Assembly: GCF_002896855.1 (NCBI RefSeq)
Contig: NZ_CP021850.1
Location: forward strand, 335,665 to 399,664
Direction: 5' to 3'
DNA length: 64,000 nt
From: Clostridium thermosuccinogenes
Lineage (GTDB): Bacteria > Bacillota > Clostridia > Acetivibrionales > DSM-5807
The translations under genes were made by a program, and so were the position numbers. Positions 45,518-55,051 of this stretch are shown here, piece after piece (the stretch's first letter is position 1; each line of letters starts with the position of its first letter). The notes below the pieces were generated by a model. The model was not told the DNA's origin, searched no databases, and saw nothing but the letters and a program-made list of their open reading frames with translations.

Positions 45518-46591
45518 ATGCCCAAAAAGAAGCTACCCAATGAACTCCTGGATCAGCTTATCAAGGAGTACAATATCAAAGATACTGATGACATTAAGAA
45601 CATGCTGAAAGACCTTATGGGAAGCACCATTCAGAGGATACTCAACAGTGAACTGGATGAAGAATTAGGTTATGAAAAGTATGATGTCCAAAACAAAGAA
45701 ACCGACAATTCACGGAATGGATACAGTAAAAAGACTGTTCGTTCTGAATACGGCGAAATAGAGCTTGATATACCAAGAGATCGTAACGGTGAATTTGAAC
45801 CGCAAATAGTGAAGAAGAATCAAACTGAAATCAAGGGTATCGAAGGCCAGATTATCTCTATGTATGCCAAAGGAATGAGCAACAGAGATATTGAGACCCA
45901 TCTACAAGAATTATACGGCATCGAAGTTTCACCAACACTAATATCAAGAATAACAGATAGAATTTTACCTGAAATCAAAGAATGGCAAAGCCGTATGCTT
46001 AAGAGTGTCTACCCGATAGTGTTTATGGATGCAATCTACTACTCTGTTCGCAAAGACGGGATTGTCGTAAAGAAAGCTGTGTATATAGCTATCGGAATAG
46101 ATTTGGAAGGACAGAAAGATATCCTCGGCATGTGGATTGGAGAAGCAGAAAGCAGCAAATTCTGGCTTTCCATAATGAACGAAATTAAGAACAGAGGTGT
46201 CAGAGATATTCTTATCGCCTCAGTTGATGGGTTAAATGGTTTTTCCGAAGCTATTAAGGCAGTTTTTCCTATGACTGAAATACAAAGGTGTATAGTTCAT
46301 CAGATAAGAAACTCAACAAAATTTGTTTCGTACAAGGATTTGAAGTCATTCACAGCCGATTTAAAGCCGATATACAAAGCTGCAACTGAAGCTTTGGCAC
46401 TGCAGGAGTTAGATGCATTTGAATCAAAATGGGGAACTAAATATCCTAATGCTGTTCGATCCTGGAGGAATAATTGGGAAGAGCTAAGTGTATTTTTTAA
46501 ATATCCTCCGGAAATAAGGAAAATTATTTATACTACCAATGCAATTGAAAACTTCAATCGACAACTTCGGAAAGTTACAAAGACTTCGTAG
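45518..46591 (+). pseudogene. IS256-family transposase, C-terminally truncated
   Basis: The first 355 residues equal those of the intact transposase at 8072-9298, ending RKVTKT, then one altered residue and a stop. The deletion removes the last 53 residues but leaves the catalytic Glu (NAIENFNRQ). Its natural leader is displaced by IS110, though GGAGG at 45506-45510 still precedes the ATG. Probably inactive. Confidence 0.9.
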
Positions 46592-46728
46592 TTTAATCGG
46601 AATTCTCAAATATGTATTGACTATGATGTAAACGAATGATAGAGTTAAAAACAACTGGGATACAAAAAAATCAGGTATCCCAGCGCTAAAAAATATATTA
46701 ACCTTGAGTTTACACAAAATTTATGACA

Positions 46729-47091
46729 CTACATAGAAAGCCAATTTACAGCATATACATTTTTGCGTTGCCCTGCAACAAGTTTTATTATGTCGTCAGC
46801 AAGAATTGCGTCATCAACACTAAGTGAGTCAAGTAGTGTTGTATGTTCAAGCGATAGTAGCTTTGTATTATTTTCAAAGTCATCAAGTAAGATATAGCTA
46901 ATGGAGATATGTGGTACATCAGCTATACCTTCAAGGGTTTCTATTGATAATTTATACACACCTCGCCCAATTTGATTCACAAACACAGTTGTAATATCTA
47001 ATTTTTCTGTAAGTTTAGCTTGTGGAAGTTTTAGCTTTATACGTACATTTTGGATATCGTTTCCCAGTGCTGAACAGTTTATATTGCATCA
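46729..47091 (-). pseudogene. Unknown gene fragment cut by IS256
   Basis: A minus-strand frame is open from about 47091 to a stop at 46729-46731 created by the IS256 end (last residues NWLSM). It reads like a regular alpha/beta protein (VRIKLKLPQAKLTEKLDITTVFVNQIG..., LSVDDAILADDIIKLVAGQ). No ATG is visible at its upstream limit; GTG at 46986 is one option. Truncated at the 3' end and possibly at the 5' end. Family not recognised. Confidence 0.4.
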
Positions 47092-47234
47092 TCCCATAGC
47101 TATGTTATAAAGCTAATAGCATATCTTAAAATATCCTATAAGATTTACATAAAACTATTGATTGTGTATTAACAAATTTTATACTATTATGATAAAAATA
47201 GCTAAAATCATACAATTATCAAAGGAGAGTCTTT

Positions 47235-47486
47235 ATGGAACAGTTTACAATGTATGAAAGAGAAGAAGTTGAATGTTCTGGATCTTTTAGTAAGTTGCTT
47301 GGTTGTAAAGTTACTATAATTTCTGATGATGAGGATGATTATGTAACGGATGCATATATAGCAGATGTATCTGGTGAAAAATTAGTGGTAAAAGGAACCC
47401 ATAAATGCTATGGAAAAGAGTGGGAATATTGTGTTGCACATTCAATAAATGATCCAGAAATTATTATTTACAAATCTAAAATATAA
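47235..47486 (+). CDS. Hypothetical 83-residue protein
   Basis: Starts MEQFTMYEREEVECSGSFSKLLG after a perfect AAAGGAGAG site. Mostly beta in character (CKVTIISDDEDDYVTDAYIADVSGEKLVVKG), perhaps a small barrel. No family recognised. A TTGTATAATA-like promoter region (47160-47210) precedes it, so it is probably a single-gene unit. Confidence 0.55.
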   Translation: MEQFTMYEREEVECSGSFSKLLGCKVTIISDDEDDYVTDAYIADVSGEKLVVKGTHKCYGKEWEYCVAHSINDPEIIIYKSKI

Positions 47487-47716
47487 TAAATTGGTATCAA
47501 TTCTAGTTTTAAAAGTGAATTCCGTCTAACTACATAAAAATTGGCAGAGTGTTTCTGCCCCGGATAAATGTCCCGGAGTTGCTCAAGTTGCGTGACCGTT
47601 TGCACGTATGCTAATATCTTCCTGGAAGAAAAAAAGGAGGATATGATAAGAGCTTTGAATATATATGTTAAGTGTTCCAGCACCTAACCCTCAAAGCCCT
47701 TTAACACATTTGTAAT

Positions 47717-48283
47717 ATGATAATAGCATATCTGGGGCGGAATGTTAAGGAGTATCGCAGAAATTGTTTAAAATTTTTGGAAAGGCTGGAGTTGATATGC
47801 CCGAAATGCGGCGGGAAAACAACCTTTCATGACAGATATGCACGTCATGTGCATATGGGCGAGGAAATTGAATGGATTAACATATTCCGTGTAATCTGTA
47901 GCAAGTGTGGGAAGACACATGCAATCATACCGGATTTCATCAGGCCGTATAAGCATTACTCGGCTTGTGATAGCGAGCTGGTCCTTCGGGACCAGGAGGA
48001 CGGTATACCTCTTGAGGAGATTGAGACTGCCGCCAGCATATCCACATTAAGGCGGTGGGTAGAAGAATTCAGGCAACGGGGGCGGCAAGCTGCAGGAGCA
48101 TTAAGAGCTATACTGTACAGGTATTATGGCAAGTTTGTCAATGAGCTGGAGATGATAGAAACAAAGGTATTCCACATGATTGAGCGGCTGCTTGGGTTAC
48201 TGCCGCAGATAGAAAGCAGCCATCTTGCCATAGGTGAAACGAATATGTGGCTAACAAATCATCTGGCAGGAGTATTTGTATAG
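47717..48283 (+). CDS. Transposon-associated zinc-ribbon protein (DUF6431-like)
   Basis: 188 residues. The N-terminal zinc ribbon has CPKCGGKTTFHDRYARHV...CSKCGKTHAIIPDFIRPY; a helical C-terminal half includes a recognition-like helix (LEEIETAASISTLRRWVEEF). Proteins of this kind commonly precede DDE/AAA transposon genes in Clostridia. The role is unproven; DNA-end binding is likely. Confidence 0.65.
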   Translation: MIIAYLGRNVKEYRRNCLKFLERLELICPKCGGKTTFHDRYARHVHMGEEIEWINIFRVICSKCGKTHAIIPDFIRPYKHYSACDSELVLRDQEDGIPLEEIETAASISTLRRWVEEFRQRGRQAAGALRAILYRYYGKFVNELEMIETKVFHMIERLLGLLPQIESSHLAIGETNMWLTNHLAGVFV

Positions 48284-48361
48284 AAAATTCCCACATAGTT
48301 TGCGTAGCTGTCCGGAGTTCCCTTCTGATAGGCTTTAGGAAAAAGCACAGGAGGGATCGAA

Positions 48362-49696
48362 ATGATAAACAATGAAGTATTGGAAAAAGCATTAAAGAAA
48401 CATGAGATCATATCGCCGCTATTGCAGCCGGATCTGGATGAGGCGGAAAAGCGGAGAATACGGCAGGAGATACTTGAGAGGGAAGGAATTTCGGAAAGGA
48501 CACTTCGGAGGTATCTTGCAGCGTACCGGGAGAATGGTTACGAAGGGCTATTACCAAAGATACGAAAAGATACAGGGCAACAAAGAGCGATATCTCAGGA
48601 AATATTAGATCGGGCAATCGAAATAAAACAGGAACTGCCGGAGAGAAGTGTCAGGAGGATCATAAAGATCCTTGAAGGCGAAGGGATTGTCAAAAAAGGA
48701 AGTGTCTCCAGAAGCACCTTGTCCAGGCATCTTTTGAAGATGGGCTTTGGTGCAAAAGACTTCAGAAATGTTCGTATAGAAGGAACGACAGCCCGCCGGT
48801 TCGTCAAAAACGGAAGGAACACATTGTGGCAGGCAGATATCAAATACGGTCCGTACATACCGACTGCCGACGGCGGTAAGAAACGGACATACATGGTGGC
48901 ATTTATTGACGATGCGACGAGGCTGGTGTGTCATGCAGAATTTTACGACAATCAGAGGCTTCCGATATTGGAAGACAGTTTTCGCAAGGCAATATTGAAA
49001 TACGGCAAGCCGGAGGCAGTATACGTTGACAATGGCAAGGTATTTATCTCGAAATGGTTCAGAGTAGCATGTGCAAAGCTGGGAATCCGTCACATGAACA
49101 CAAAGGCGTATTCTCCGGAGAGCAAAGGCAAGATTGAGAGGTTCAATGCCACAGTTGAAGAGTTTTTCCAGGAGATATCGCTGGAGAAAGCAAAAAGCCT
49201 GGAGGAACTTAACCGCAAATTTCGGGTATGGCTGGATGAAGGGTACAACGGGAAGCCTCATAGCAGTTTAAAAGGGGTTTCTCCATCGCAGGCGTATGCA
49301 AGTGATCCAAAGAAGGTGCGGTTTGCAACTCCTGAAGAATGCCGGGACGCATTTTTATGGGAAGATACAAGGAAAGTTGACAACACAGGCTGTTTCAAGC
49401 TGCAAGGGATAGAATATGAAGCCGGAATCGAATACATAGGCAAAAAAGTGGATGTGCGGTATGATCCTTTTGATATGAGCCTTCTGGAGATATGGTACAA
49501 TGGTGAGCGCCGAAAGACAGCAACCCCGCTGAAGGTTGGGGAATACTGCTCAAAGGTTGAAAAAACACCAGCAACGAAATCGGCGACTCATTCACGGCTA
49601 TTAAAAATATATGAGAGCGAGAATGAAAAGAGGCAAAAACGGCAGACCGGAGCATTAACCTTCAGGAGCATGAAGGGCGGTGACAGAAATGTTTGA
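48362..49696 (+). CDS. DDE integrase/transposase of the three-gene transposon
   Basis: 444 residues. N-terminal HTH domains (REGISERTLRRYLAAYRENG and a second, SRSTLSRHLLKMG), an rve core with the first Asp in LWQADIKYGPYIP, second in VYVDNGKVFISKWF and Glu in SPESKGKIERFNATVEEFF, and a Mu-type beta-barrel C-terminus (LQGIEYEAGIEYIGKKVDVRYDPFDM). An AGGAGGGATC site precedes it. Resembles TnsB/TniA-like enzymes of reduced size. Confidence 0.88.
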   Translation: MINNEVLEKALKKHEIISPLLQPDLDEAEKRRIRQEILEREGISERTLRRYLAAYRENGYEGLLPKIRKDTGQQRAISQEILDRAIEIKQELPERSVRRIIKILEGEGIVKKGSVSRSTLSRHLLKMGFGAKDFRNVRIEGTTARRFVKNGRNTLWQADIKYGPYIPTADGGKKRTYMVAFIDDATRLVCHAEFYDNQRLPILEDSFRKAILKYGKPEAVYVDNGKVFISKWFRVACAKLGIRHMNTKAYSPESKGKIERFNATVEEFFQEISLEKAKSLEELNRKFRVWLDEGYNGKPHSSLKGVSPSQAYASDPKKVRFATPEECRDAFLWEDTRKVDNTGCFKLQGIEYEAGIEYIGKKVDVRYDPFDMSLLEIWYNGERRKTATPLKVGEYCSKVEKTPATKSATHSRLLKIYESENEKRQKRQTGALTFRSMKGGDRNV

Positions 49697-50492
49697 GCAG
49701 TACTACAACTTTCTGCACACGCCGTTCACCCGGGATATACCGGAGAAGCATTTGTATAGCAATCCGGAGCTGGAAGAGGTCTGCAGCAGGCTTGAGTATG
49801 CGGCCCGGAACCGGTTGTTTGCAGTGATAACGGGAGATGTTGGTACAGGAAAGACCACAGCCATAAGGAAGTTTGTTGGGGCGCTGGACAGCAACCGGTA
49901 CAAGGTAATGTACATAAGCGATTCGGCGTTGACACCGAGGAATTTTTACTGGGAAGTATTGAACCAGCTGGGATGTGAAGCGAAATTCTACAGGAGCGAT
50001 GCAAAACGACAACTAACGAGAGAGATCAGCAACCTGATTGAAATACAGAGACGTATTCCTATAATCATCACAGATGAGGCACACCTACTTTCAAGGGAGA
50101 TGCTGGAGGAAATCCGGTTTTTACTAAACTTCAGGATGGATTCGTATAACCCAATGAGTTTAATCCTGGTAGGCCAGAGTGAGTTGAAGGACATCCTGAA
50201 GAAGCAGATATATGAGGCAATATGCCAGCGAATAGATATCCGATATCATATGATGCCATATGATCGGCAAAGAACCGGTGAATACATAAGAAAGCACCTG
50301 GAGTATGCAGGAGAAAGCCGGGAGATATTTACGGATATGGCGGTAGACGAGATATATGAATATTCTCATGGAGTACCGCGAAAAATCAACCGGGCGTGTA
50401 CAGCTTGCCTTTTACATGGGGCACAGGTACAGAAAAAAATCATAGACGATCATGTGGTAAGGCTTATTGTTGAGGAAGAATTGAACTGGTAG
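49689..50492 (+). CDS. AAA ATPase of the three-gene transposon (TniB/ExeA-like)
   Basis: 267 residues from ATG 49689 (MFEQYYNFLHTPF); a GTG nine bases earlier is in frame. Walker A GDVGTGKTT, Walker B PIIITDEAHLL, sensor-like LILVGQSEL. Such ATPases select target DNA for the DDE enzyme, as TnsC/TniB do. The start overlaps the integrase stop by eight bases. Confidence 0.88.
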   Translation: MFEQYYNFLHTPFTRDIPEKHLYSNPELEEVCSRLEYAARNRLFAVITGDVGTGKTTAIRKFVGALDSNRYKVMYISDSALTPRNFYWEVLNQLGCEAKFYRSDAKRQLTREISNLIEIQRRIPIIITDEAHLLSREMLEEIRFLLNFRMDSYNPMSLILVGQSELKDILKKQIYEAICQRIDIRYHMMPYDRQRTGEYIRKHLEYAGESREIFTDMAVDEIYEYSHGVPRKINRACTACLLHGAQVQKKIIDDHVVRLIVEEELNW

Positions 50493-50499
50493 TTAATAT

Positions 50500-50529
50500 G
50501 CCCTGTCCGTATACATCTGCGGACAGGGC
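50500..50529 (+). terminator. Hairpin after the transposon ATPase gene
   Basis: GCCCTGTCCG (50500-50509) pairs with CGGACAGGGC (50520-50529), ten perfect pairs with a ten-base loop, eight bases after the stop codon. No T-run follows. Confidence 0.7.
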
Positions 50530-50698
50530 TAATGAGCAAAACTAGCGGTCAAAAAGAATGAGCAGATTGCGGTCAAAGAGGCCGAACAGCGACAGCAGAG
50601 TTACACTTTCCAATAATAGCGTTGTGTATATTAGATATCATACAAGATAGTTAATTATACCTAATATTAGAATAAACTAACAAAATGGAGTGATTTCA

Positions 50699-50914
50699 AT
50701 GTATAAAATCGGTGATACTGTTAAAATAATGGGGAATTCAATTGGAAAGTCAAATATAGAAATGTTGGCTAGAGTTATAGGGGTTAGAGAAAGCAGAGTA
50801 TTTACTAAGCAATTAGCAGATGGGAGTAAAGGTTATTGTCAGATGTTGACGATACAACTTCTTGATAGCGGAGAGATTGTTGAAGTAGCAGATGTGTTTG
50901 TCATAAAAGCATAA
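50699..50914 (+). CDS. Hypothetical 71-residue protein
   Basis: MYKIGDTVKIMGNSIGKSNIEMLARVIGV... starts at ATG 50699, with GGAGTGA upstream; a GTG at 50690 overlaps that site. The whole chain looks like a small all-beta KOW/SH3-like barrel (GDTVKI at the start, MLTIQLLDSGEIVEVADVFVIKA at the end). Function unknown. It has its own terminator at 50950. Confidence 0.55.
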   Translation: MYKIGDTVKIMGNSIGKSNIEMLARVIGVRESRVFTKQLADGSKGYCQMLTIQLLDSGEIVEVADVFVIKA

Positions 50915-50949
50915 ACTTTAAAAGTAGAGAATGCATACAATTTAATGAG

Positions 50950-50987
50950 TGCACCACCGCTCGACAGAGTAGTGGTGCATTTGTTTT
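50950..50987 (+). terminator. Rho-independent terminator
   Basis: TGCACCAC (50950-50957) pairs with GTGGTGCA (50972-50979), followed by TTTGTTTT. It ends the small gene at 50699-50914. The following 275 bases to 51265 hold no gene. Confidence 0.8.
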
Positions 50988-51265
50988 CAGTACACATTAA
51001 GTTTTAAGAAAGTAACTGGCATTAAGCCAACCTATCCTGAATATTCCGTTTTAATGAAAACAGTTATTTTGATTGCCGTAGTACCAAATTAACCAAAAGC
51101 AACTTATGCAAAAAGTGATATACTATGGGATGCAATGAAGCTGATGTAACTGTTGCAAGACTTTCAAGGTATATAGAGAGGTATTAAAACAACCGAACCA
51201 ATAGCGTCTTTCTGATAATGCGACACAAAACATCTAATTTACCGGCAAATAAAAATAAACCTTGG

Positions 51266-52279
51266 TTAGATATACTTATAATGCCCTTCCGGCTTTAAAT
51301 CGGGTAGATCCAGTCCCAACTCCAAAACCAGATGATTCCTGATATCATAGCAGAGATCGCATTTACCGGCATATTCGTTTTTGGGTATGTATTTAAATTT
51401 TTCTTTCGCCAGTTCAACTAAACCTCTTATACCAGTAGACTCCAAACTGTTGAATATGCGGTACTTATCAGGATCAGCTCCATTCACCAGTTCTTTCAGT
51501 GGAATTGAAAATCCCGGACATGACTGGGGAATAAAGTTACCGTACAAATCAACATGAAAATGATATACGCCTGACAGCAGTTTACAGGGCCTTGATTCTT
51601 CCAGTATTTGTTTATAAGGCTGCTTCTTCATCATGGGCAGATATGTCTTTAAAGCCCGCCCTTTCAAATTAAGTCCATACCTGTTTAGCAGCTTCACCGG
51701 ATAATCCTGTCCAAAAAGCTGGGCGTACTCATCAAGAGAGTGAGGGATATGATCATTCATCGCATCAATATCGTTCCAAAAATCCATTAACCAAGGAAAT
51801 ACGTTCATATTTGTCTCCGAGCAGGTCCGAACTAAAGCCTTTACTTTCCAAAAAGGTATGTACTCGTTGTGGTATGGATCTATGGATATAAGCAGGGTGT
51901 TTACTCCATGGCCTTTAATTTCCTTAAGAACGGCCTTTGCTGACGCTTCATCCTTATACCAGGAAGCATTGGTTTCAATATATTCAATGCCAATATCGTT
52001 TCTTTGAGCAGCCTCAAGAACACCCAAAAGCTTATCGGGTTTTAGAAGCGGTTCACCGCCACCGATATGAACGGAATCACAGCCCAAACTCTTTAAAATA
52101 GAGAATATCTCATCGGCCATGGACGGTGTCATGTAATCGTCGGGCCACTTTGGGGAACTGGAATAACTGCAATGCTTGCACTTTGACGAACATTTATAGT
52201 TTGTGATTATTCCCCCGGATACCAGATTTTTAATTCTTAGCAAATTTGCACCTCCTAGTTTTTTTCGCTCAAAATTCAA
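51266..52279 (-). CDS. Stand-alone radical SAM protein
   Basis: 337 residues. The radical SAM motif is CSSKCKHC (cysteines 30, 34, 37), with GGGEPLL and a C-terminal CDLCYDIRNHLV; Cys residues in SRPCKLL and PQSCPGF could hold an auxiliary cluster. An AGGAGGTG site precedes a start near MLRIKNLVSGG (an internal start about 14 codons in, where the ribosome site at 52252-52258 would serve it); the longer start at 52279 is kept as the outer limit. No precursor-like peptide, PqqD or transporter gene is adjacent. Reaction unknown. Confidence 0.75.
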   Translation of the reverse strand: MNFERKKLGGANLLRIKNLVSGGIITNYKCSSKCKHCSYSSSPKWPDDYMTPSMADEIFSILKSLGCDSVHIGGGEPLLKPDKLLGVLEAAQRNDIGIEYIETNASWYKDEASAKAVLKEIKGHGVNTLLISIDPYHNEYIPFWKVKALVRTCSETNMNVFPWLMDFWNDIDAMNDHIPHSLDEYAQLFGQDYPVKLLNRYGLNLKGRALKTYLPMMKKQPYKQILEESRPCKLLSGVYHFHVDLYGNFIPQSCPGFSIPLKELVNGADPDKYRIFNSLESTGIRGLVELAKEKFKYIPKNEYAGKCDLCYDIRNHLVLELGLDLPDLKPEGHYKYI

Positions 52280-53035
52280 CTTGTCTGTATTATCGTGCCA
52301 TAAAACACTTTATTACCGCTTTTAATGTAAAGCTTCTTCATACTTATTCTGGGATGCTGCAAAAATACCTCAGTAAAATTATCCTTACCATCCACTTATA
52401 GCTACCTGATTTATTAGTTACTTTTAAGTTAATTAAAAATCAATTGTCTTTTATTTATAGCCCCAATGTAAAGTCTTTATAAATAATGATACTATCAAAA
52501 AATAGTTTTTCAATAAATAATTTGCTGATTTGCTAAACTGAATTCTTCTGTTTTTTAGATTTGGGGTGGAAATAACTTTTTCAATTAAGTAAAACTGCAA
52601 CGATTTATGCAACATAACCGAGGATATTTTAGATAGAAATAGAGGGGTCTAAATTCTAATTGACATAAATAGACAGTGATAATATAATTAACAGAGTGTT
52701 TGAATGCTTTAATCGCAGAGCCGATGCAAAATTGCGTTTCTTTAAGCTGCTATTAAAGCTTTGAAATGCGACTTTATAAAAAACATACAGAAAATGAGCA
52801 CTCAAGGAAAAAATGGAATTTAGCATAAGGCCTTATGAGGTTAAGACTTTTTAGATAAAGACTTAACAAAGTCAGAATAAAGGGAGATTTAAATAGAGCT
52901 TACAGATGGCAGACAATATGCATCATAAAATATAACTTTGATGTAGTATATGAGAGAATTAATCCGGACAACTGCTATTCCCCAGGAATCTATTGATTGC
53001 TAAGGTTTTTAAGGAAATAAGGAAGGTGAAATGCT
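52280..53035. other. Long gene-free stretch with IS-end-like repeat
   Basis: About 750 bases without a credible frame. At 52560-52590 TTTGGGGTGGAAATAACTTTTTCAATTAA closely matches 20406-20435, and TTTGCTAAACTGAATTCTT (about 52533) is a worn form of the TTTGCAAAACTAAATTCC motif there. The remainder, including 52700-53000, looks like decayed coding sequence with many stops. Confidence 0.45.
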
Positions 53036-53050
53036 TTGAAAAAGAAGCTA

Positions 53051-54266
53051 TAGATAACGAACATTAAAGCCTACAATTGCCAAATTGGCAATCATGGAAA
53101 GTAGTTCCGGGCATATAGCCGATGCCTAACCTCATCAGGATGAGCTTTAATATATGCCTCAAAACGATTTACTAAATGCAATAGTTCCTGTTCGTTCTTT
53201 ACAGCAGAGGCTTGTGCAATAAAGTTTTTCATCCAGTGCCACATCTCCTCTTGAGGATTCAGGTGTGGAGAATAAGGAGGTTGATGCAACACTATTAAAT
53301 CACTTTTATGAGCCTCAACAAACTCTTGTATCAAAGGGCCTTTATGAATCGGAGAATTATCCCACTGGACAAAGGTGGTAGAAATCCCTCTTGCTTTATC
53401 ATAGTCCAGTAAACGCTCCATATATTTGACCACATGAGCTGCTGTCAAAGAGCCTTCTTTTTTGGAGTATACATCGTACACAAAACCCATATGATTCAGT
53501 ACTTCCGTAGCTCCAATGATATTGATGCCCTTATGACAGCCGTTACACTCAATTTCTGTAGGTTTGCCTACAGGACTCCAGGAATAAAAGTTGTTGGATT
53601 CGAGCCTTTTACTGGTTTCATCCTGACACCACAGGGAGACATCTCCTAAAGGCTCAATTATATCCAATACAACTGACATTTTTTTTAAAGCTTTCCTGAA
53701 GCTTTGGGTCTCCCTTGCTCGGTTTATAAACACCCCTTTTGTACGAGAAACCAAGATTAGCCAGTATTTTACGGATCCAGGTGTCGGAATATTCTTTTCC
53801 CCAGTGGTCTTCTACATACCTGACTAACAACTTGGCGTTCCACCGGTTTTGTTCATAGCCGAACTCATGAGGACTCTTACTGGTAACTATATTGCGGATA
53901 TCCTCTACCATTTCATCGGTGACAGTACTTTCAATATTGCCGCCCCGCAGGTCGGCGATGCAAGCAATACCGCTATCGTTCCAGTTGTTGATATATGACA
54001 CAATGGTTGCGTTACATTTACTCAAGGTATCTGCAATAACCTGCGTATGGATACCCTTATGCCTCATGATTACAGCTTTGACGACGTCTCTGGTATAATT
54101 ACTGTCAGAACTATTGGCTATTAAATTTAAGTCATCTATCGTTAATCCATAAAGTGATTTAACCTCAACACATTTTCTACCCATTATACATTCCCCCTGC
54201 CCTATATTGTAAGGGCTTCGGAGGAAAATTGCACAGGATAATTTTAACTATATAGTTCGTTATCTA
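53051..54266 (-). mobile_element. IS630-family insertion sequence
   Basis: 1216 bp. Inverted ends TAGATAACGAAC (53051) and GTTCGTTATCTA (54255-54266). It is flanked by a TA duplication (53049-53050, 54267-54268), the Tc1/IS630 hallmark; the interrupted HAD gene confirms the junctions. Confidence 0.93.
53092..54184 (-). CDS. IS630-family transposase, two overlapping frames
   Basis: Frame 1 (54184-53654) has the HTH half (DTLSKCNATIVSYINNWNDSG, RWNAKLLVRYVEDHWGKEYS). Frame 2 (53754-53092) has the DDE half (VSLWCQDETSKRLES, TTFVQWDNSPIHKG, PYSPHLNPQEEMWHWMK). They overlap around a run of eight A on the minus strand (53679-53686), where SFKK shifts to LKKMSVVLDI. The overlap and A-run fit frameshift expression of one protein, as in several IS630 elements. 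Confidence 0.85.
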
Positions 54267-54969
54267 TAATAGCATCAGATTTTGACGGAACCCTCAGGCG
54301 ATCTGAAAATATTACCAAATCCGATGCCGATGCAGTTAAAGAATGGCAATCTCAAAACAATTATTTCGGTATTGTAACAGGTAGAGGAAAGGACTTTTTG
54401 GAATATATAAAGGAACTGCCTGTTGATCCCGACTTTTTAATTATCTACAATGGTGCATATATAATTGACAAAAATAATAATGTTGTTTTTGAAAGTTATA
54501 TAGATTACGACACCTTTTATGATTTGGAAAAGCTTGTGTCTAAAACCGAAAATGTTATAAATTTTGACAAAGCCGAGCCTGGTGTGAGCAAACACCAGTA
54601 TTATGCAACATACGACTGTACCGAATCCGCATTGGCAGCTGCAATTTTAATTAACCAAAATATGTCCGATAAGGTTTCAGCCTTTGTTAACGGTATACAC
54701 CTGAATGTTGCGCCTAAAGGCAGCAGTAAAGCTGATGGCGTCAGAATAATACAAAATTATTATAATTTGCAAAAAGAAGAAGTTGCAGTAGTCGGCGACG
54801 ATTATAATGACCTTGATATGATTAAAGCCTTTGATGGATGGGCAATGCTTACCGGTAAAAGCGACGTCAAAAAACAAGCAAAACATATTTGCGATAGCAT
54901 CGCCTCACTTTGCCGCGAATTAGGATAGGTTATAGGGAAAGACAAAATGTGTTGAGTTGAGTAGTAAAT

Positions 54970-55017
54970 CCATGGTAAGGATGAGGTCACCAGTTCAATT
55001 CTTGTTGAAAGCTTTAA
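54970..55017 (+). repeat. Degenerate tRNA-Gly 3' remnant, second copy
   Basis: CCATGGTAAGGATGAGGTCACCAGTTC is identical over 27 bases to the remnant at 35323; the rest has decayed (AATTCTTGTTGAAAGCTTTAA). A hairpin GGACGCAT...ATGCGTC (55027-55048) follows, as in the first copy. The two could be the ends of an island spanning 35.3-55.0 kb. Confidence 0.7.
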
Positions 55018-55051
55018 GATGAAAAGGACGCATTCAAAAGGATGCGTCTCA

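Larger units (their letters stand above)
43555..46732 (+). mobile_element. IS256-family type B, second copy, interrupted and deleted
   Basis: The left end at 43555 is identical to that at 8001; the right end at 46732 is identical to that at 9638. Inside, an IS110 element (43618-45505) separates the left end from the transposase start codon, and 352 bases corresponding to 9139-9490 of the full copy are deleted. There is no target duplication around it, so adjacent host DNA was probably lost too. Confidence 0.9.
47540..50625 (+). mobile_element. Three-gene DDE/AAA transposon with DUF6431-like protein
   Basis: Three genes in one direction: zinc-ribbon protein, DDE integrase with HTH, and TniB/ExeA-type AAA ATPase. 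GC content is higher than in neighbouring DNA. The left region holds GGCAGAGTGTTTCTGCC (about 47540-47557) and the right holds repeats GCGGTCAAA (about 50544 and 50570) after the terminator. I could not find matching terminal repeats, so the limits are estimates. Confidence 0.65.
53036..54928 (+). pseudogene. Cof-type HAD phosphatase gene split by IS630
   Basis: TTG at 53036 after GGAAGGTGAAA begins MKKKL; removing IS630 and one TA joins it to IASDFDGTLRRSENI at 54269, giving the HAD motif I (DFDGTL), motif II near GIVTGR and motif IV GDDYNDLDMIKAFD. The predicted intact protein has about 224 residues, a small Cof/sugar-phosphatase-like HAD hydrolase. The 176-residue piece from ATG 54398 lacks the nucleophile Asp, so the present gene is inactive. 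Confidence 0.85.
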
